Shown here piece after piece: positions 24,216 to 32,960 of a DNA stretch of 64,000 nt (positions within the stretch are counted from its first letter, which is position 1; each line of letters begins with the position of its first letter). The notes below the pieces were generated by a model. That model saw nothing but the letters and a program-made list of their open reading frames with translations, was not told where the DNA came from and did not search any database. Location: positions 1-64,000 of the forward strand of contig UQTB01000004.1 in NCBI GenBank assembly GCA_900543915.1, written 5' to 3'. The stretch is from an uncultured Eubacteriales bacterium. Its GTDB lineage: Bacteria > Bacillota > Clostridia > Christensenellales > Borkfalkiaceae. The position numbers and the translations under genes are program-made.

Positions 24216-25085
24216 ATGAAAAAGAAAATCGCCGTTTTGATTGTGCTCGCTGCGCTCCTTGCAACCGCGGTTCCGACCGCCGCCTACGCGGATATGGGGC
24301 CGAAACCGTCCGTCCGCATCGCCTTTGCGCAGATGGGGGAGGAGCTCTGCTACGCCACGCTGCTCAGCAAGACGCCTTCCACCGGACCGGCCTCCGCGTG
24401 GAACGGGGAGGAAGAGGATATCCGCTACGGCGATCTGGAACCGGAGATCTGGCGCGCGTTCGTCGGGTACCGCGACGAAGACGGCTTCTACTTTTTGCAG
24501 ACGGCACGGCGCTGCGACGAGACAAAGAGTTTCGCCTGGACGTACTATCCGCCGCAGACCTTCAAAGTGCTCCTCTATTATCCCGAGACGGATACCTTCG
24601 CCGTGAGCGGCATCTGCGAGCGCTATGCGTTCCACAGCTATTTTACGGTAAACGTGGAGCGTACGGAAGCCTCCGTTCCCCTGAAAGCGGTAAAGAGCTA
24701 TGATTACACGTGGGAGATCCTCTCCCTGATCTGCCGCATCGTCCTCACGGCGGCGATCGAGATCGGGCTCGCGTTCCTGTTCGGATTCCGCGGCAAAAAG
24801 CTGATGAAGCTGATTATCGGCGTCAACGTCGCGACGCAGGGGATCCTCAACATCATCCTGACCGTAATCGACTATGCGTCGGGCTGGATGATGTTTCTGC
24901 TCTTTTATTTTTTGCTGGAGTTTGTCGTTTTCGCGCTGGAAGCGGTCGTCTATGCGCTGTTCTTCAACCGGCTGAGCGAAAAGCGGATTCATCCGCTGAT
25001 CGCCGTTCTGTACGCGCTGGCCGCGAACGTCTTGTCGTTTGCGGCGGGGCTGGGGCTGGCGATACTGATTCCCGGAATTTTTTAA
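24216..25085 (+). CDS. Exported multi-helix membrane protein with DMGPKPS motif
   Basis: A 289-residue protein, ATG 24216 after GGGAGG. A signal peptide (about 1-25, ending TAAYA) precedes the sequence DMGPKPSVRI, a phrase recalled from a family of clostridial membrane proteins of unknown role. An extracytoplasmic domain of about 130 residues follows, then about five transmembrane helices from residue 168. It ends 24 bases before the ABC transporter gene and shares its promoter, so it may be an accessory or sensor subunit of the transporter (inference). Confidence 0.72.
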   Translation: MKKKIAVLIVLAALLATAVPTAAYADMGPKPSVRIAFAQMGEELCYATLLSKTPSTGPASAWNGEEEDIRYGDLEPEIWRAFVGYRDEDGFYFLQTARRCDETKSFAWTYYPPQTFKVLLYYPETDTFAVSGICERYAFHSYFTVNVERTEASVPLKAVKSYDYTWEILSLICRIVLTAAIEIGLAFLFGFRGKKLMKLIIGVNVATQGILNIILTVIDYASGWMMFLLFYFLLEFVVFALEAVVYALFFNRLSEKRIHPLIAVLYALAANVLSFAAGLGLAILIPGIF

Positions 25086-25109
25086 ATCGAACCAAATAAG
25101 GAGAGAGAA

Positions 25110-27902
25110 GTGCTGGAATTAAATAACGTTACAAAGGTGTATGCCGCGAAAGGCGGCGCAAGCGTCAGGGCGCTGGACGGCGTATCCGTGCGGTTCGGCG
25201 AGAAAGGGCTGGTGTTTTTACTGGGAAAGAGCGGCAGCGGCAAGTCCACGCTCTTAAACGTCGCGGGCGGGCTGGACCGCCCGACGGAGGGGGAGATCAT
25301 CGTCGGCGATAAGCGCTCCTCCGATTTTACGCCCTCTGATTTTGACAGCTACCGCAATACCTACGTCGGGTTCGTCTTTCAGGAATACAATCTTCTGGAC
25401 GAGTTTTCCGTGCGCGAAAATATTTCCCTCGCGCTCGAATTGCAGGGGAAGGCGCAGGCGCGGCAGGACGTCGACCGGATCCTGGCGGAAGTGGATCTTT
25501 CCGGCTACGGCAGCCGGCGGCCGAACACGCTTTCGGGCGGGCAGAAACAGCGCGTCGCCATCGCGCGCGCTCTGGTCAAGGATCCGCGCATCATCATGGC
25601 GGACGAGCCGACGGGCGCGCTCGACTCTGAGACGGGCAGACAGGTCTTTGAAATGCTGAAAAAGCTCTCCCGCGAGCGGCTGGTCATCGTCGTCTCCCAC
25701 GACCGCGAGTTCGCGGAGTGCTACGGGGACCGCATCATCGAGCTGGCGGACGGGAAAATCATCTCGGACGTCACCCGTTCCGCCGGGGCGGATGCGGAAA
25801 AGCCGCTGCATCTTAGGGCGGGAGATGCGCTCACGGGCGAACAGCTTGCCCGCTTGAAAGATTTATTGACCGAGGGCGGCGAACTGAACATAGCGGAGGA
25901 GCAAAAAGGGCTCAGCCTCTCGAGAAAAAACGCGGTAAAGGGCACGCGCGGCACGTTTGAAAAGACGGGGGAAATTCCGCCCGCCGCAGCCCAGGAAAAG
26001 ACGATGATCCGCTCTCGCATGCCCCTCAAAAAGGCAGTAAAAATGGGCGTGAAGAGCATGAAGACCAAGCCCTTCCGCCTGGCCTTTACGATTTTTTTAT
26101 CCACGGTTTCCTTTCTCCTGTTCGGGGTGATATCCACATTGATGTTATACGACCCCGTACAGGCGGGGATCAACGCCGTTCTGGTGCAACAATATCAGGG
26201 ATTCAGCATCTTGCGGGGAGAACTCGTGGAGCACGGGGAAAGCAACGGAGAGATCACATACGGATACAATATGTGCAGTTTTAAGGAAGAAGAGCTCTCT
26301 GCCTTGGAGCAAGAAATCGGACTTCCCTTATTCGGCAGAGTGTTGGGAATGATTCCGATGAACATCCCTACAATCCTTTCCGCAGACTGCGCAATGAGAG
26401 AATTCAACGGAATTGTACCGATGGAAGAGGAACGCCTTGCGGAATTCGGCATGAAGCTGGTTGCGGGAAATTATCCCGAGGGCGCGAACGAAGTAGCGGT
26501 GACGCTGGAAGCATTTGAAACCGCAAAAGCCTGCGGCTGGCTGCTCATAGATGAAAACGGCAACTATGCGTTTGACGAATCGGGTGTCAAGCGGTTCGTC
26601 TCCGTGGATGTCTACGGCGATCTCATCGGACAGAGACAGAATTTTTATATCGGCGGAACCAATATAGGTGCGGTGATTACGGGGATTATTGACTGCGGTG
26701 AAATTCCGGAAGAAATCGCGGCATATCGGGCTGATGCAAAACTGAATTCCTTTTATTCGGATTATATGAATAATTCCTTTCATCAGTGCCTGTTTGCCGC
26801 GTCCGATTTTGTAGAGCGCTATGAGGAAGCGTTCGGTCCCCTGGTCCGGCCGGATACGACGGATTTATTGGACGGAAGAAATGACTCTTCCTACGCTGTC
26901 CGATTTTCCGAGCTTGCGCCTTACTGCGATATCGTCTGGACAGAGGGGGAAAACGACGGTCTGGGGCCGAGAGAGGCGCTGATAGACGGGGAAAGACTGT
27001 ATCTGCTCGCTGCGGATCTCAAAAATGAGGAAACCCTTCTTTTCTACGATGATTTTATTGAGGCGTTTAACCGATATACCCAGGGTTGGGAGAGAGAAGA
27101 TTATCGGCTCGTGCTCGATTTTGTCGTTGATCATTACGAGCGCGTCACGGGTTATCCGCCGTTGTCTCTGAAAAGTATTTTTTCGGAAAGAGGCGGACTT
27201 GTGTTTTCGATTGCGGGCGTCGTTACTGATTCCGTCTACGGCGGGATGAAAGAGAGAACCTGTCTGGTTTCGGACGCCGGCTACACCGCGCTTTCGGATA
27301 GCGGCAAACTCTCCAGACCGAAGGATCTCGGCAGAAAATACAACAGTGCGATATTTTTTCTCTCCGATCGCTCTAACGAGACTATGCGCAAACTCTTTGC
27401 CGCGGTGGATGGGGAGAGCGGGGAATTTATCAACTATTCAGACAGCATGGTGAAGAAAAACGTATCGTATCTGAGTGATACGTTCGACGTGATATCCTCT
27501 GTTTTCCTATATGTCGGAATCATTCTTGCACTGTTTTCCGCTTTGCTTTTATTCAACTTTATCTCGGCGACGGTTTCCTGCAAACGGAGGGAGATCGGGG
27601 TGCTGCGCGCAGTGGGCGCGCGGGGCGCGGATGTGTTTCGCATTTTCCTGTCCGAATCCGCCGTGGTTATGGTCATCTGCTTCGTGCTGTCCTGCGGGTT
27701 GAGCGCGGTTTTGACGGCGGTAATCAACAGGAATGTGGTGAGCGGTATCAGCGCGGCGGCAATATTCAAAGCTATCTCGTTCGGCTCTGTCAATATCCTG
27801 ATTATATTGGGGATCTCGCTTGTCGTCGCATTTTTGGGTACTTTTCTTCCTGTTTGGAGGGAAGCGCGGAAAAATCCCGTCGAATCCATCCGTTCGATTT
27901 AA
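25110..27902 (+). CDS. MacB-like ABC transporter, ATPase fused to FtsX-type permease
   Basis: A 930-residue fusion. Residues 1-225 are an ABC ATPase ([36 protein letters not shown]). After a linker comes one transmembrane helix at about 326-349, a large outside domain of roughly 440 residues, then three helices from about 795 to 920 with the FtsX-like pattern [23 protein letters not shown]. This is the MacB/FtsX mechanotransmission layout rather than a substrate channel, used for peptide or lipoprotein export and for antimicrobial-peptide sensing. GTG start after AAGGAGA. The outside domain is visibly more AT-rich than the ATPase part, which suggests faster evolution or exchange. Likely works with the upstream membrane protein. 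Confidence 0.9.
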   Translation: MLELNNVTKVYAAKGGASVRALDGVSVRFGEKGLVFLLGKSGSGKSTLLNVAGGLDRPTEGEIIVGDKRSSDFTPSDFDSYRNTYVGFVFQEYNLLDEFSVRENISLALELQGKAQARQDVDRILAEVDLSGYGSRRPNTLSGGQKQRVAIARALVKDPRIIMADEPTGALDSETGRQVFEMLKKLSRERLVIVVSHDREFAECYGDRIIELADGKIISDVTRSAGADAEKPLHLRAGDALTGEQLARLKDLLTEGGELNIAEEQKGLSLSRKNAVKGTRGTFEKTGEIPPAAAQEKTMIRSRMPLKKAVKMGVKSMKTKPFRLAFTIFLSTVSFLLFGVISTLMLYDPVQAGINAVLVQQYQGFSILRGELVEHGESNGEITYGYNMCSFKEEELSALEQEIGLPLFGRVLGMIPMNIPTILSADCAMREFNGIVPMEEERLAEFGMKLVAGNYPEGANEVAVTLEAFETAKACGWLLIDENGNYAFDESGVKRFVSVDVYGDLIGQRQNFYIGGTNIGAVITGIIDCGEIPEEIAAYRADAKLNSFYSDYMNNSFHQCLFAASDFVERYEEAFGPLVRPDTTDLLDGRNDSSYAVRFSELAPYCDIVWTEGENDGLGPREALIDGERLYLLAADLKNEETLLFYDDFIEAFNRYTQGWEREDYRLVLDFVVDHYERVTGYPPLSLKSIFSERGGLVFSIAGVVTDSVYGGMKERTCLVSDAGYTALSDSGKLSRPKDLGRKYNSAIFFLSDRSNETMRKLFAAVDGESGEFINYSDSMVKKNVSYLSDTFDVISSVFLYVGIILALFSALLLFNFISATVSCKRREIGVLRAVGARGADVFRIFLSESAVVMVICFVLSCGLSAVLTAVINRNVVSGISAAAIFKAISFGSVNILIILGISLVVAFLGTFLPVWREARKNPVESIRSI

Positions 27903-27920
27903 ATTTCGGCTGAAAAACGC

Positions 27921-27949
27921 TTGACAACGGGCGCTTTTTCGTGTATGAT
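27921..27949 (+). promoter_or_regulatory. Promoter of infC-rpmI-rplT
   Basis: TTGACA at 27921-27926, 17-base spacer, TATGAT at 27944-27949. Confidence 0.85.
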
Positions 27950-27955
27950 AAATGC

Positions 27956-28093
27956 GCTAAGAAGAAGTGACCCTTCTCGCCCTGCTGCAATAGGCTTAAC
28001 AGGGCTCGATCGGATTGAGAGCGCACTGCGTGTTTGCAGGCGCGTATAACGGCGGTTTTGCGGGTCACTGAAAGCGGTGGCCCGCTTTTTTTC
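27956..28093 (+). ncRNA. L20-type leader / attenuator
   Basis: A 5' leader ending in a 9-bp terminator stem (28060-28068 and 28077-28085) with a T-run at 28086-28092. GTGACCC at 27967-27973 is fully complementary to GGGTCAC at 28062-28068, so an upstream alternative pairing can block the terminator. Position and logic match the ribosomal protein L20 leader of Firmicutes, where L20 promotes termination of its own operon. Confidence 0.8.
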
Positions 28094-28120
28094 TGGCAAT
28101 TCAAGTCGAGGTATAAAGCC

Positions 28121-28633
28121 ATTAAAGAACAACATCAGATCAACGAGAGTATCAGGGACAGGGAGATTCGCCTGATCGGAGAGGACGGCGCGCAGCTCGG
28201 CATCATGAGCGCTTACGAGGCGCAGCGCCTGGCGGACGAAAAGGAGCTTGATTTGGTCAAGATTTCGCCCAACGCTCAGCCGCCCGTCTGCAAAATCATG
28301 GATTACGGCAAGTACATGTTCGAGCTTTCCAAGAAGGAAAAGGAAGCGCGCAGGAACCAGAAAACCGTCGAAATCAAGGAGGTTCAGCTTTCCATGACCA
28401 TCGACGTAGGGGATCTGAACGTAAAAGCCCGCGCCGCGCAGAAATTTCTGACGCAGGGGAACAAGGTCAAGGTGACCATTCGCCTGCGGGGGCGCCAGAA
28501 CGCCCATGCGAATCTCGGCGTAGATGTGATGAACCGCTTTTACGAAATGATCAAAGACTTCGGCACATTGGAGAAAAAACCGCTTTTGGAGGGGCGCAAC
28601 ATCTGGATGATGGTCGTCCCCGTCAAAGCGTAA
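28121..28633 (+). CDS. infC: Translation initiation factor IF-3, AUU start
   Basis: Factor that binds the 30S subunit and checks start codons. The 170-residue product begins at the non-standard codon ATT (28121), giving KEQHQINESIRDREIRLIGEDG, the expected N-terminus, with GAGGT at 28108-28112 as binding site. No ATG, GTG or TTG is suitably placed. An AUU start in infC is a known autoregulatory device, because IF-3 itself discriminates against AUU. Both IF-3 domains are present with the linker rich in lysine (KKEKEARRNQKTVEIKEV). Confidence 0.94.
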   Translation: MKEQHQINESIRDREIRLIGEDGAQLGIMSAYEAQRLADEKELDLVKISPNAQPPVCKIMDYGKYMFELSKKEKEARRNQKTVEIKEVQLSMTIDVGDLNVKARAAQKFLTQGNKVKVTIRLRGRQNAHANLGVDVMNRFYEMIKDFGTLEKKPLLEGRNIWMMVVPVKA

Positions 28634-28658
28634 CTTGAAAATTTAGGAGGAACTTATT

Positions 28659-28856
28659 ATGCCAAAAATGAAGACGAAGAGCGGCGCGAAAAAGAGATTC
28701 AGAGTAACCGCTACCGGAAAGATCAAACGCGCTCATCAGGGCAAGAATCACATTCTGACCAAAAAACCGAGAAAGAGAAAGAACAACCTGAGAAAGGGCG
28801 CATTCGTGGATGCAGGGCAGCAGAAGACCATGAAAACCCTCATCTACAATAAATAA
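28659..28856 (+). CDS. rpmI: 50S ribosomal protein L35
   Basis: A 65-residue very basic protein of the large subunit ([20 protein letters not shown] start), standard length. Second gene of the infC operon, preceded by GGAGG. Confidence 0.98.
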   Translation: MPKMKTKSGAKKRFRVTATGKIKRAHQGKNHILTKKPRKRKNNLRKGAFVDAGQQKTMKTLIYNK

Positions 28857-28868
28857 GGAGAAACGGCT

Positions 28869-29222
28869 ATGCGTATTAAAAGAGGAGTGAACGCTGTCAA
28901 AAAGCGGAGAAAGATTTTAAGACTGGCGAAGGGCTACTTCGGCAGAAGGAGCACCTGCTACCGCGTGGCGCGCCAGGCGGTGATGAAGTCGCAGATGTAC
29001 GCCTACATCGGCAGAAAACGGAGAAAGAGAGATTTCAGATCGCTGTGGATCGCGCGTATCAACGCCGCCGCGCGGATGAACGGGCTTTCTTACAGCAAGT
29101 TTATGTTCGGTCTGAAGACCGCAGGCGTCAATCTGAACCGCAAGGTTCTCGCCGATATCGCCGTGAACGACGCGGCTACCTTTACCACCCTCGCGGAGAC
29201 CGCGAAGGCGAATCTGAAATAA
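28869..29222 (+). CDS. rplT: 50S ribosomal protein L20
   Basis: A 117-residue assembly protein of the 50S subunit ([20 protein letters not shown] start). It ends the operon and is the probable ligand of the leader at 27956. Confidence 0.98.
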   Translation: MRIKRGVNAVKKRRKILRLAKGYFGRRSTCYRVARQAVMKSQMYAYIGRKRRKRDFRSLWIARINAAARMNGLSYSKFMFGLKTAGVNLNRKVLADIAVNDAATFTTLAETAKANLK

Positions 29223-29233
29223 GACGATTGAAA

Positions 29234-29268
29234 AGAGCTTACCTTATTTTATGGTAGGCTCTCTTTGG
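29234..29268 (+). terminator. Terminator of the infC operon
   Basis: Nine-base stem GAGCTTACC / GGTAGGCTC, one G-T pair, followed by TCTTT. The start of the next gene lies immediately after it. Confidence 0.7.
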
Positions 29269-29273
29269 GTATC

Positions 29274-30005
29274 ATGATTTCCGCGAAGAGCAACGAAAAA
29301 GTGAAGGCGCTCCGCGCCCTGGCGCAGAAGAAATGCCGCAGAGAGCGCGGGGAATATCTGGTCGAGGGCGTCAAGATGGTGCGCGAGGCGATTCTTTCCG
29401 GGCAGACGATCAGCCTGATCGCCGGCCTGCCGGAGACGCTGGCGCTGCTCCCGGAGACGGCGGCCGAACGAATTGCCGTCACGCGCGCGGTATACGACAG
29501 TATTACGGACGAGAGGAACCCGCAGGGCGTCGCCGCCGCTGTGAAGATGCCGGTCCGTCCGCTTGCCGCGCCGCGGGGAAACGCCCTCTTTCTGGACGGG
29601 ATCTCCGATCCCGGCAATTTGGGGACGATGATCCGCACGGCGGTCGCCGCGGGGTTTTGCGAAATTTACCTAGCGGACTGCGCGGATCCGTATAATCCCA
29701 AGGCGGTGCGCGCCAGCATGAGCGGCATTTATTTCGCCGCTTTATACGAGGGGAGCGCGGAAGCGCTGCTGAAAACCGTCGATATCCCGCTGATCGCCGC
29801 CGACATGAGAGGGGAAGACCTCTTTTCCTTTTCCCCGCCCGCCCGCTATGCGGTCGCGGTGGGAAACGAAGGCAGGGGACTGTCGGACGCGGTGCGCGCA
29901 CGCGCCGCCTATACCGTGGGCATTCCCATGCGAAAGGAGGCGGAAAGCCTGAACGCGGCGGTTTCCGCGGCAATCATGATGTACGAATTATCCAACAGGA
30001 GGTAA
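29274..30005 (+). CDS. TrmH/SpoU family RNA 2'-O-methyltransferase
   Basis: A 243-residue knotted SPOUT methyltransferase that methylates a ribose in rRNA or tRNA. An N-terminal substrate-binding domain (SAKSNEKVKALRALAQKKCRRERGEYLVEG) precedes the SPOUT motifs DGISDPGNLGTMIRTA, AVGNEGRGLSD and IPMRKEAESLNAAVSAAI. Similar proteins lie next to infC-rplT in many Firmicutes. The ATG at 29274 has no strong Shine-Dalgarno; a TTG three codons earlier (29265) is an alternative. Target nucleotide unknown. Confidence 0.9.
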   Translation: MISAKSNEKVKALRALAQKKCRRERGEYLVEGVKMVREAILSGQTISLIAGLPETLALLPETAAERIAVTRAVYDSITDERNPQGVAAAVKMPVRPLAAPRGNALFLDGISDPGNLGTMIRTAVAAGFCEIYLADCADPYNPKAVRASMSGIYFAALYEGSAEALLKTVDIPLIAADMRGEDLFSFSPPARYAVAVGNEGRGLSDAVRARAAYTVGIPMRKEAESLNAAVSAAIMMYELSNRR

Positions 30006-30009
30006 GAAA

Positions 30010-30750
30010 ATGTCCGGCCACAGCAAATGGGCAAATATCAAGAATAAAAAGGCGAAGACGGACGCGGTGAGAGGCCGGGTCTTCACCAAGATCGGCAGGG
30101 AGATCGCGGTCGCGGCGAAGCAGGGCTCCGATCCCTCCACCAACTCCAAACTTGCGGACGTCATCGCCAAGGCGAAAGCCGCCAACATGCCGAACGACAA
30201 TATCATGCGCAGCATCAAGAAGGCGGCGGGAGAGCTTTCGGGCGTCAATTACGAATCGCTCACGTACGAGGGGTACGGTCCCGGCGGTTCGGCGATCATC
30301 GTCACGACGCTGACGGATAACAAAAACCGTACGGTCGGCGACGTGCGCCACGCGTTCGACAAGCACGGCGGCCAGATGGGAAACACCGGCTGCGTCTCCT
30401 TTACGTTTGACAACAAGGGCGTCATCGTCGTGGAACGCACGGTGGAGATGACCGAAGACAAGATGATGGAGCTCGCCATCGAGGCGGGGGCGGACGACGT
30501 CGTCACCGAGGAAGATTCCTTCGTGATTTACACCGCGCCGAACGACTTCTCTGCCGTGAGAACGTATCTGGAAAACGCGGGCGTCACGTTCATCGAGGCG
30601 GAAGTCAGCATGATCCCGCAGAACAAGATCACGCTGGACGAGGCGAATCTCGTCAAGTTCAACAAATTGGTGGATATGCTCGAGGATCTCGACGACGTGC
30701 AGGACGTCTACCACAACGTCGAACTGCCCGAAGAGGACGAAGAGGCGTAA
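30010..30750 (+). CDS. YebC/PmpR family protein
   Basis: A 246-residue protein of the widespread YebC family, reported both as a DNA-binding regulator and, in recent work, as a translation factor easing ribosome stalling. The start MSGHSKWANIKNKKAKTDAVRG is diagnostic. Acidic C-terminus. It follows the methyltransferase by 4 bases with GGAGG between, so the two are co-transcribed. Confidence 0.95.
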   Translation: MSGHSKWANIKNKKAKTDAVRGRVFTKIGREIAVAAKQGSDPSTNSKLADVIAKAKAANMPNDNIMRSIKKAAGELSGVNYESLTYEGYGPGGSAIIVTTLTDNKNRTVGDVRHAFDKHGGQMGNTGCVSFTFDNKGVIVVERTVEMTEDKMMELAIEAGADDVVTEEDSFVIYTAPNDFSAVRTYLENAGVTFIEAEVSMIPQNKITLDEANLVKFNKLVDMLEDLDDVQDVYHNVELPEEDEEA

Positions 30751-30756
30751 GAAAGC

Positions 30757-30784
30757 AAAGAGAGGCGGTTCCGCCTCTTTTTTC
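30757..30784 (+). terminator. Terminator of yebC
   Basis: Stem AGAGGCGG / CCGCCTCT with a TT loop and a T-run. Confidence 0.88.
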
Positions 30785-30859
30785 TGCGGCGGCAGGCGGC
30801 TGTAAGATCGCTTTAAGGGCGACGGGCGGCAAACTGCCGGCGAAAAAGCCGCTCAATCG

Positions 30860-30888
30860 TTGACAGTCCGGCAGAAGTTCGGTATAAT
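30860..30888 (+). promoter_or_regulatory. Consensus promoter of the Rrf2 regulator
   Basis: TTGACA at 30860-30865, 17-base spacer, TATAAT at 30883-30888. Confidence 0.85.
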
Positions 30889-30914
30889 AGGGTAAAATCA
30901 AAGGGAGTGCGAAA

Positions 30915-31343
30915 ATGAAGATCACGTCTCGTTTCACCGTAGCGGTGCACACGCTGCTCGCCATCCATATTTTGGGAAAGGAACGGAAAATGACGTCGGA
31001 AGAGATCGCTGCGAGCGTAAACGTGAATCCCGTCGTCATCCGCAGAACGCTGCAGAGTCTGAAAGCGGCGGGGCTTGTTTCTGTCCGTGCGGGAAGCGGC
31101 GGCGCCGTCCTGACAAAAGCGCCTGCTGAGATTTCGCTGTACGACGTCTATTCGGCGATGGACTGCGTGGAGGGTGAAAATCTGTTTCATTTTCACGATC
31201 ACCCCAATCCCGCCTGTCCGGTGGGCAGAAGAATTCACGCCTTGCTGGACGGAAATCTCGTCCGCGCCCAGCGCGCGATGGAGGACGAGCTCAGGGGCGT
31301 ATCGCTCGCAGATCTGGCGGAGCGGTACGAAACCATCGATTGA
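30915..31343 (+). CDS. Rrf2 family transcriptional regulator (YwnA-like)
   Basis: A 142-residue winged-helix regulator. The recognition region is MTSEEIAASVNVNPVVIRRTLQSLKAAGLV. It lacks the three-cysteine cluster of IscR/NsrR and has a single Cys (NPACPVG), as in YwnA/HypR-type members that sense thiol stress. The next gene encodes a YwnB-like protein, the same pairing as Bacillus ywnA-ywnB. GGGAG precedes the ATG. Confidence 0.88.
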   Translation: MKITSRFTVAVHTLLAIHILGKERKMTSEEIAASVNVNPVVIRRTLQSLKAAGLVSVRAGSGGAVLTKAPAEISLYDVYSAMDCVEGENLFHFHDHPNPACPVGRRIHALLDGNLVRAQRAMEDELRGVSLADLAERYETID

Positions 31344-31384
31344 CGGAACTCTCCGCTGCGGCGGAGAAATTTTTTAAAACTTTG

Positions 31385-31447
31385 TTGTAACTATTGACAT
31401 TACATCAACGATGTGATATACTTTCGTTGTAACAAATTTAGTTACAA
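31385..31447 (+). promoter_or_regulatory. Promoter and probable Rrf2 operator of the ywnB-like gene
   Basis: Promoter TTGACA (31394-31399), 17-base spacer, TATACT (31417-31422). A 21-bp palindrome TTGTAAC-N7-GTTACAA lies at 31427-31447 over the start region. The same half-site TTGTAAC occurs at 31385-31391, 42 bp upstream, about four helical turns. A further dyad ACATC-AAC-GATGT sits in the spacer. Confidence 0.72.
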
Positions 31448-31471
31448 TAAAAAATACGGAGGAATCATATC

Positions 31472-32104
31472 ATGAAAGTTGCAATTTTATGTGCAAACGG
31501 CAGAGCGGGTGCTTTGATCACGGGGGAGGCTGTCTCCAGGGGGCTCGATGTCACCGCGTTTATCCGCAGCGGAGAGAACCGCACGGCGGCGCCGCGGACA
31601 GTGCGGAAAGATCTGTTCGATCTGACGGCGGAAGACCTGAAAGGCTACGATGTCGTGGTGGACGCGTTCGGCGCCTGGGAGGGCGATGCCGTGGACGGAA
31701 TCGCCCGTGCGGCGGAGCATCTCTGTGACATTCTCAGCGGAAGCGATGCGCGGCTTTTGATCGTGGGCGGCGCCGGAAGCCTCTACATCGATCCCGAGCA
31801 CACCGCCTGCGTGGCGGACGCGCCGGACTTTCCCGCCTCCTTCCGCCCCGTCGCGCGCGCACACGCCGCGGCTTTGGAGGGGCTGAGAAAGCGCAGAGAC
31901 GTCAAGTGGACTTACGTCAGCCCCGCCTGCGATTTCCGCGCGGACGGACCCAGGACGGGACGGTATCTGCTCGGCGGAGAGGAACTCGTTCTGAATGAAA
32001 AAAAGGAAAGCGTCGTCAGCTATGCGGACTACGCGATCGCCATGGTAGACGAAATCCTGTCGGGCAACCACGTCTGCGAGCGCATCGGCGTCGCGGGGGC
32101 GTAA
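31472..32104 (+). CDS. NAD(P)-binding Rossmann protein (YwnB-like)
   Basis: A 210-residue atypical short-chain dehydrogenase/NmrA-like protein. The dinucleotide motif is changed to CANGRAGALI near residue 8. Later motifs are VVDAFGAWEG, LLIVGGAGSLYID and WTYVSPACDF, as in the YwnB/flavin-reductase-like group. Probably a stress-responsive oxidoreductase or sensor controlled by the Rrf2 protein upstream. Start ATG 31472 after GGAGG. Confidence 0.85.
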   Translation: MKVAILCANGRAGALITGEAVSRGLDVTAFIRSGENRTAAPRTVRKDLFDLTAEDLKGYDVVVDAFGAWEGDAVDGIARAAEHLCDILSGSDARLLIVGGAGSLYIDPEHTACVADAPDFPASFRPVARAHAAALEGLRKRRDVKWTYVSPACDFRADGPRTGRYLLGGEELVLNEKKESVVSYADYAIAMVDEILSGNHVCERIGVAGA

Positions 32105-32168
32105 AGGAGCGCCGGAGCGCTTTGCGCGAAGAGGAAAAAACTCCCATTTGTTTTTTTACATAATCCCG

Positions 32169-32216
32169 GCCCCGTTGCAGATACTTTGAATGTCGGCAAC
32201 GGGGCTGAATATTTTT
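32169..32216 (+). terminator. Terminator of the ywnB-like gene
   Basis: Ten-base perfect stem with a 17-base inner region that can pair further (GATA / TGTC), followed by TATTTTT. Confidence 0.65.
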
Positions 32217-32282
32217 GGCGGAAGTCAAAAAGATAGGATCGCCGTACCGTTTAAGATAGCTTGTTTTTTGTCAGAAGTAGGT

Positions 32283-32340
32283 ACGCCTGCTTTTGTGAAA
32301 GCAGGCGTAAGGGGCGATCCGGCAATGCCGGATCGCCCCT
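32283..32340. repeat. Two adjacent long inverted repeats
   Basis: First: ACGCCTGCTTT / AAAGCAGGCGT with a 4-base loop. Second: 15-bp arms starting AGGGGCGATCC (32310-32324 and 32326-32340) around one base. The second shares its AAGGGGCG edge with the hairpins at 4437 and 7222. Confidence 0.75.
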
Positions 32341-32794
32341 CTTAATACGGCGCGCTCGCCGCACCAGGCATTCGGTACAACCGGGAAAAGAGGTATTATA
32401 AAAAAGATCGGTTTTTTCAAAAGGGAAAAAAGGGACCAAAATCAGAGGGGCAGCGCGGCAGGCGGGAGCGGTTGCCTGTGCAGGGCGTCCTTATGAAAAG
32501 AGAGGCCGCCGCTTTATCCTTCTGTTTTTCCGCTCTGCAAAATCCGCCCCGGGCTGTATGCGGGCTCGGAAGCGCCGGTGCGTACAGCGGACAGAAGCGA
32601 AAAAAGGGGGCGGCTGAAATCATTGGCGCAAGGGGCATATGAAAACGCCGCCGAGCGGAGCCGGGGGATCCTTTCATATCACATCATGATAACTGTCCTC
32701 CTGTCAAGCGCGCCGCCGGCAAAATTCGCGGGCAAAATATCATTATAAAAAAATTTGCGCTGAAAGCGCGCCGCTTCTTTGGAAAATATGCGTA

Positions 32795-32821
32795 AAACGC
32801 CATTATGACGGGCGTTTTTTT
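32795..32821 (+). terminator. Orphan terminator
   Basis: Stem AAACGCC / GGCGTTT with a T-run, facing right, with no coding gene ending in the 690 bases upstream. Confidence 0.6.
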
Positions 32822-32873
32822 GTTTTTTACGAAATGCGATTCTTCTCTTTTTTGAACTAGGTCTTTCAAAAGA

Positions 32874-32902
32874 TTGACATTGTTTTGTAATAGTGATAAG
32901 AT
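32874..32902 (+). promoter_or_regulatory. Promoter of the giant lipoprotein gene
   Basis: TTGACA at 32874-32879, 17-base spacer, TAAGAT at 32897-32902, within an AT-rich stretch. The leader is about 50 bases. Confidence 0.78.
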
Positions 32903-32960
32903 TATTGTAATATAAAATAATGACAACAAGCTATAAAGCTGTTACATTTTGGGAGGAATT

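Larger units (their letters stand above)
32105..32873. other. Hairpin-rich intergenic region, no gene
   Basis: About 770 bases without a supportable gene. It holds a terminator-like hairpin at 32169-32216 (stem GCCCCGTTGC / GCAACGGGGC, then ATTTTT), an 11-bp hairpin at 32283-32308, a 15-bp hairpin at 32310-32340 and a terminator at 32795-32821. The part from 32345 to 32790 has no clear structure. A small RNA ending at one of the terminators is possible but no promoter is convincing. Confidence 0.5.
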
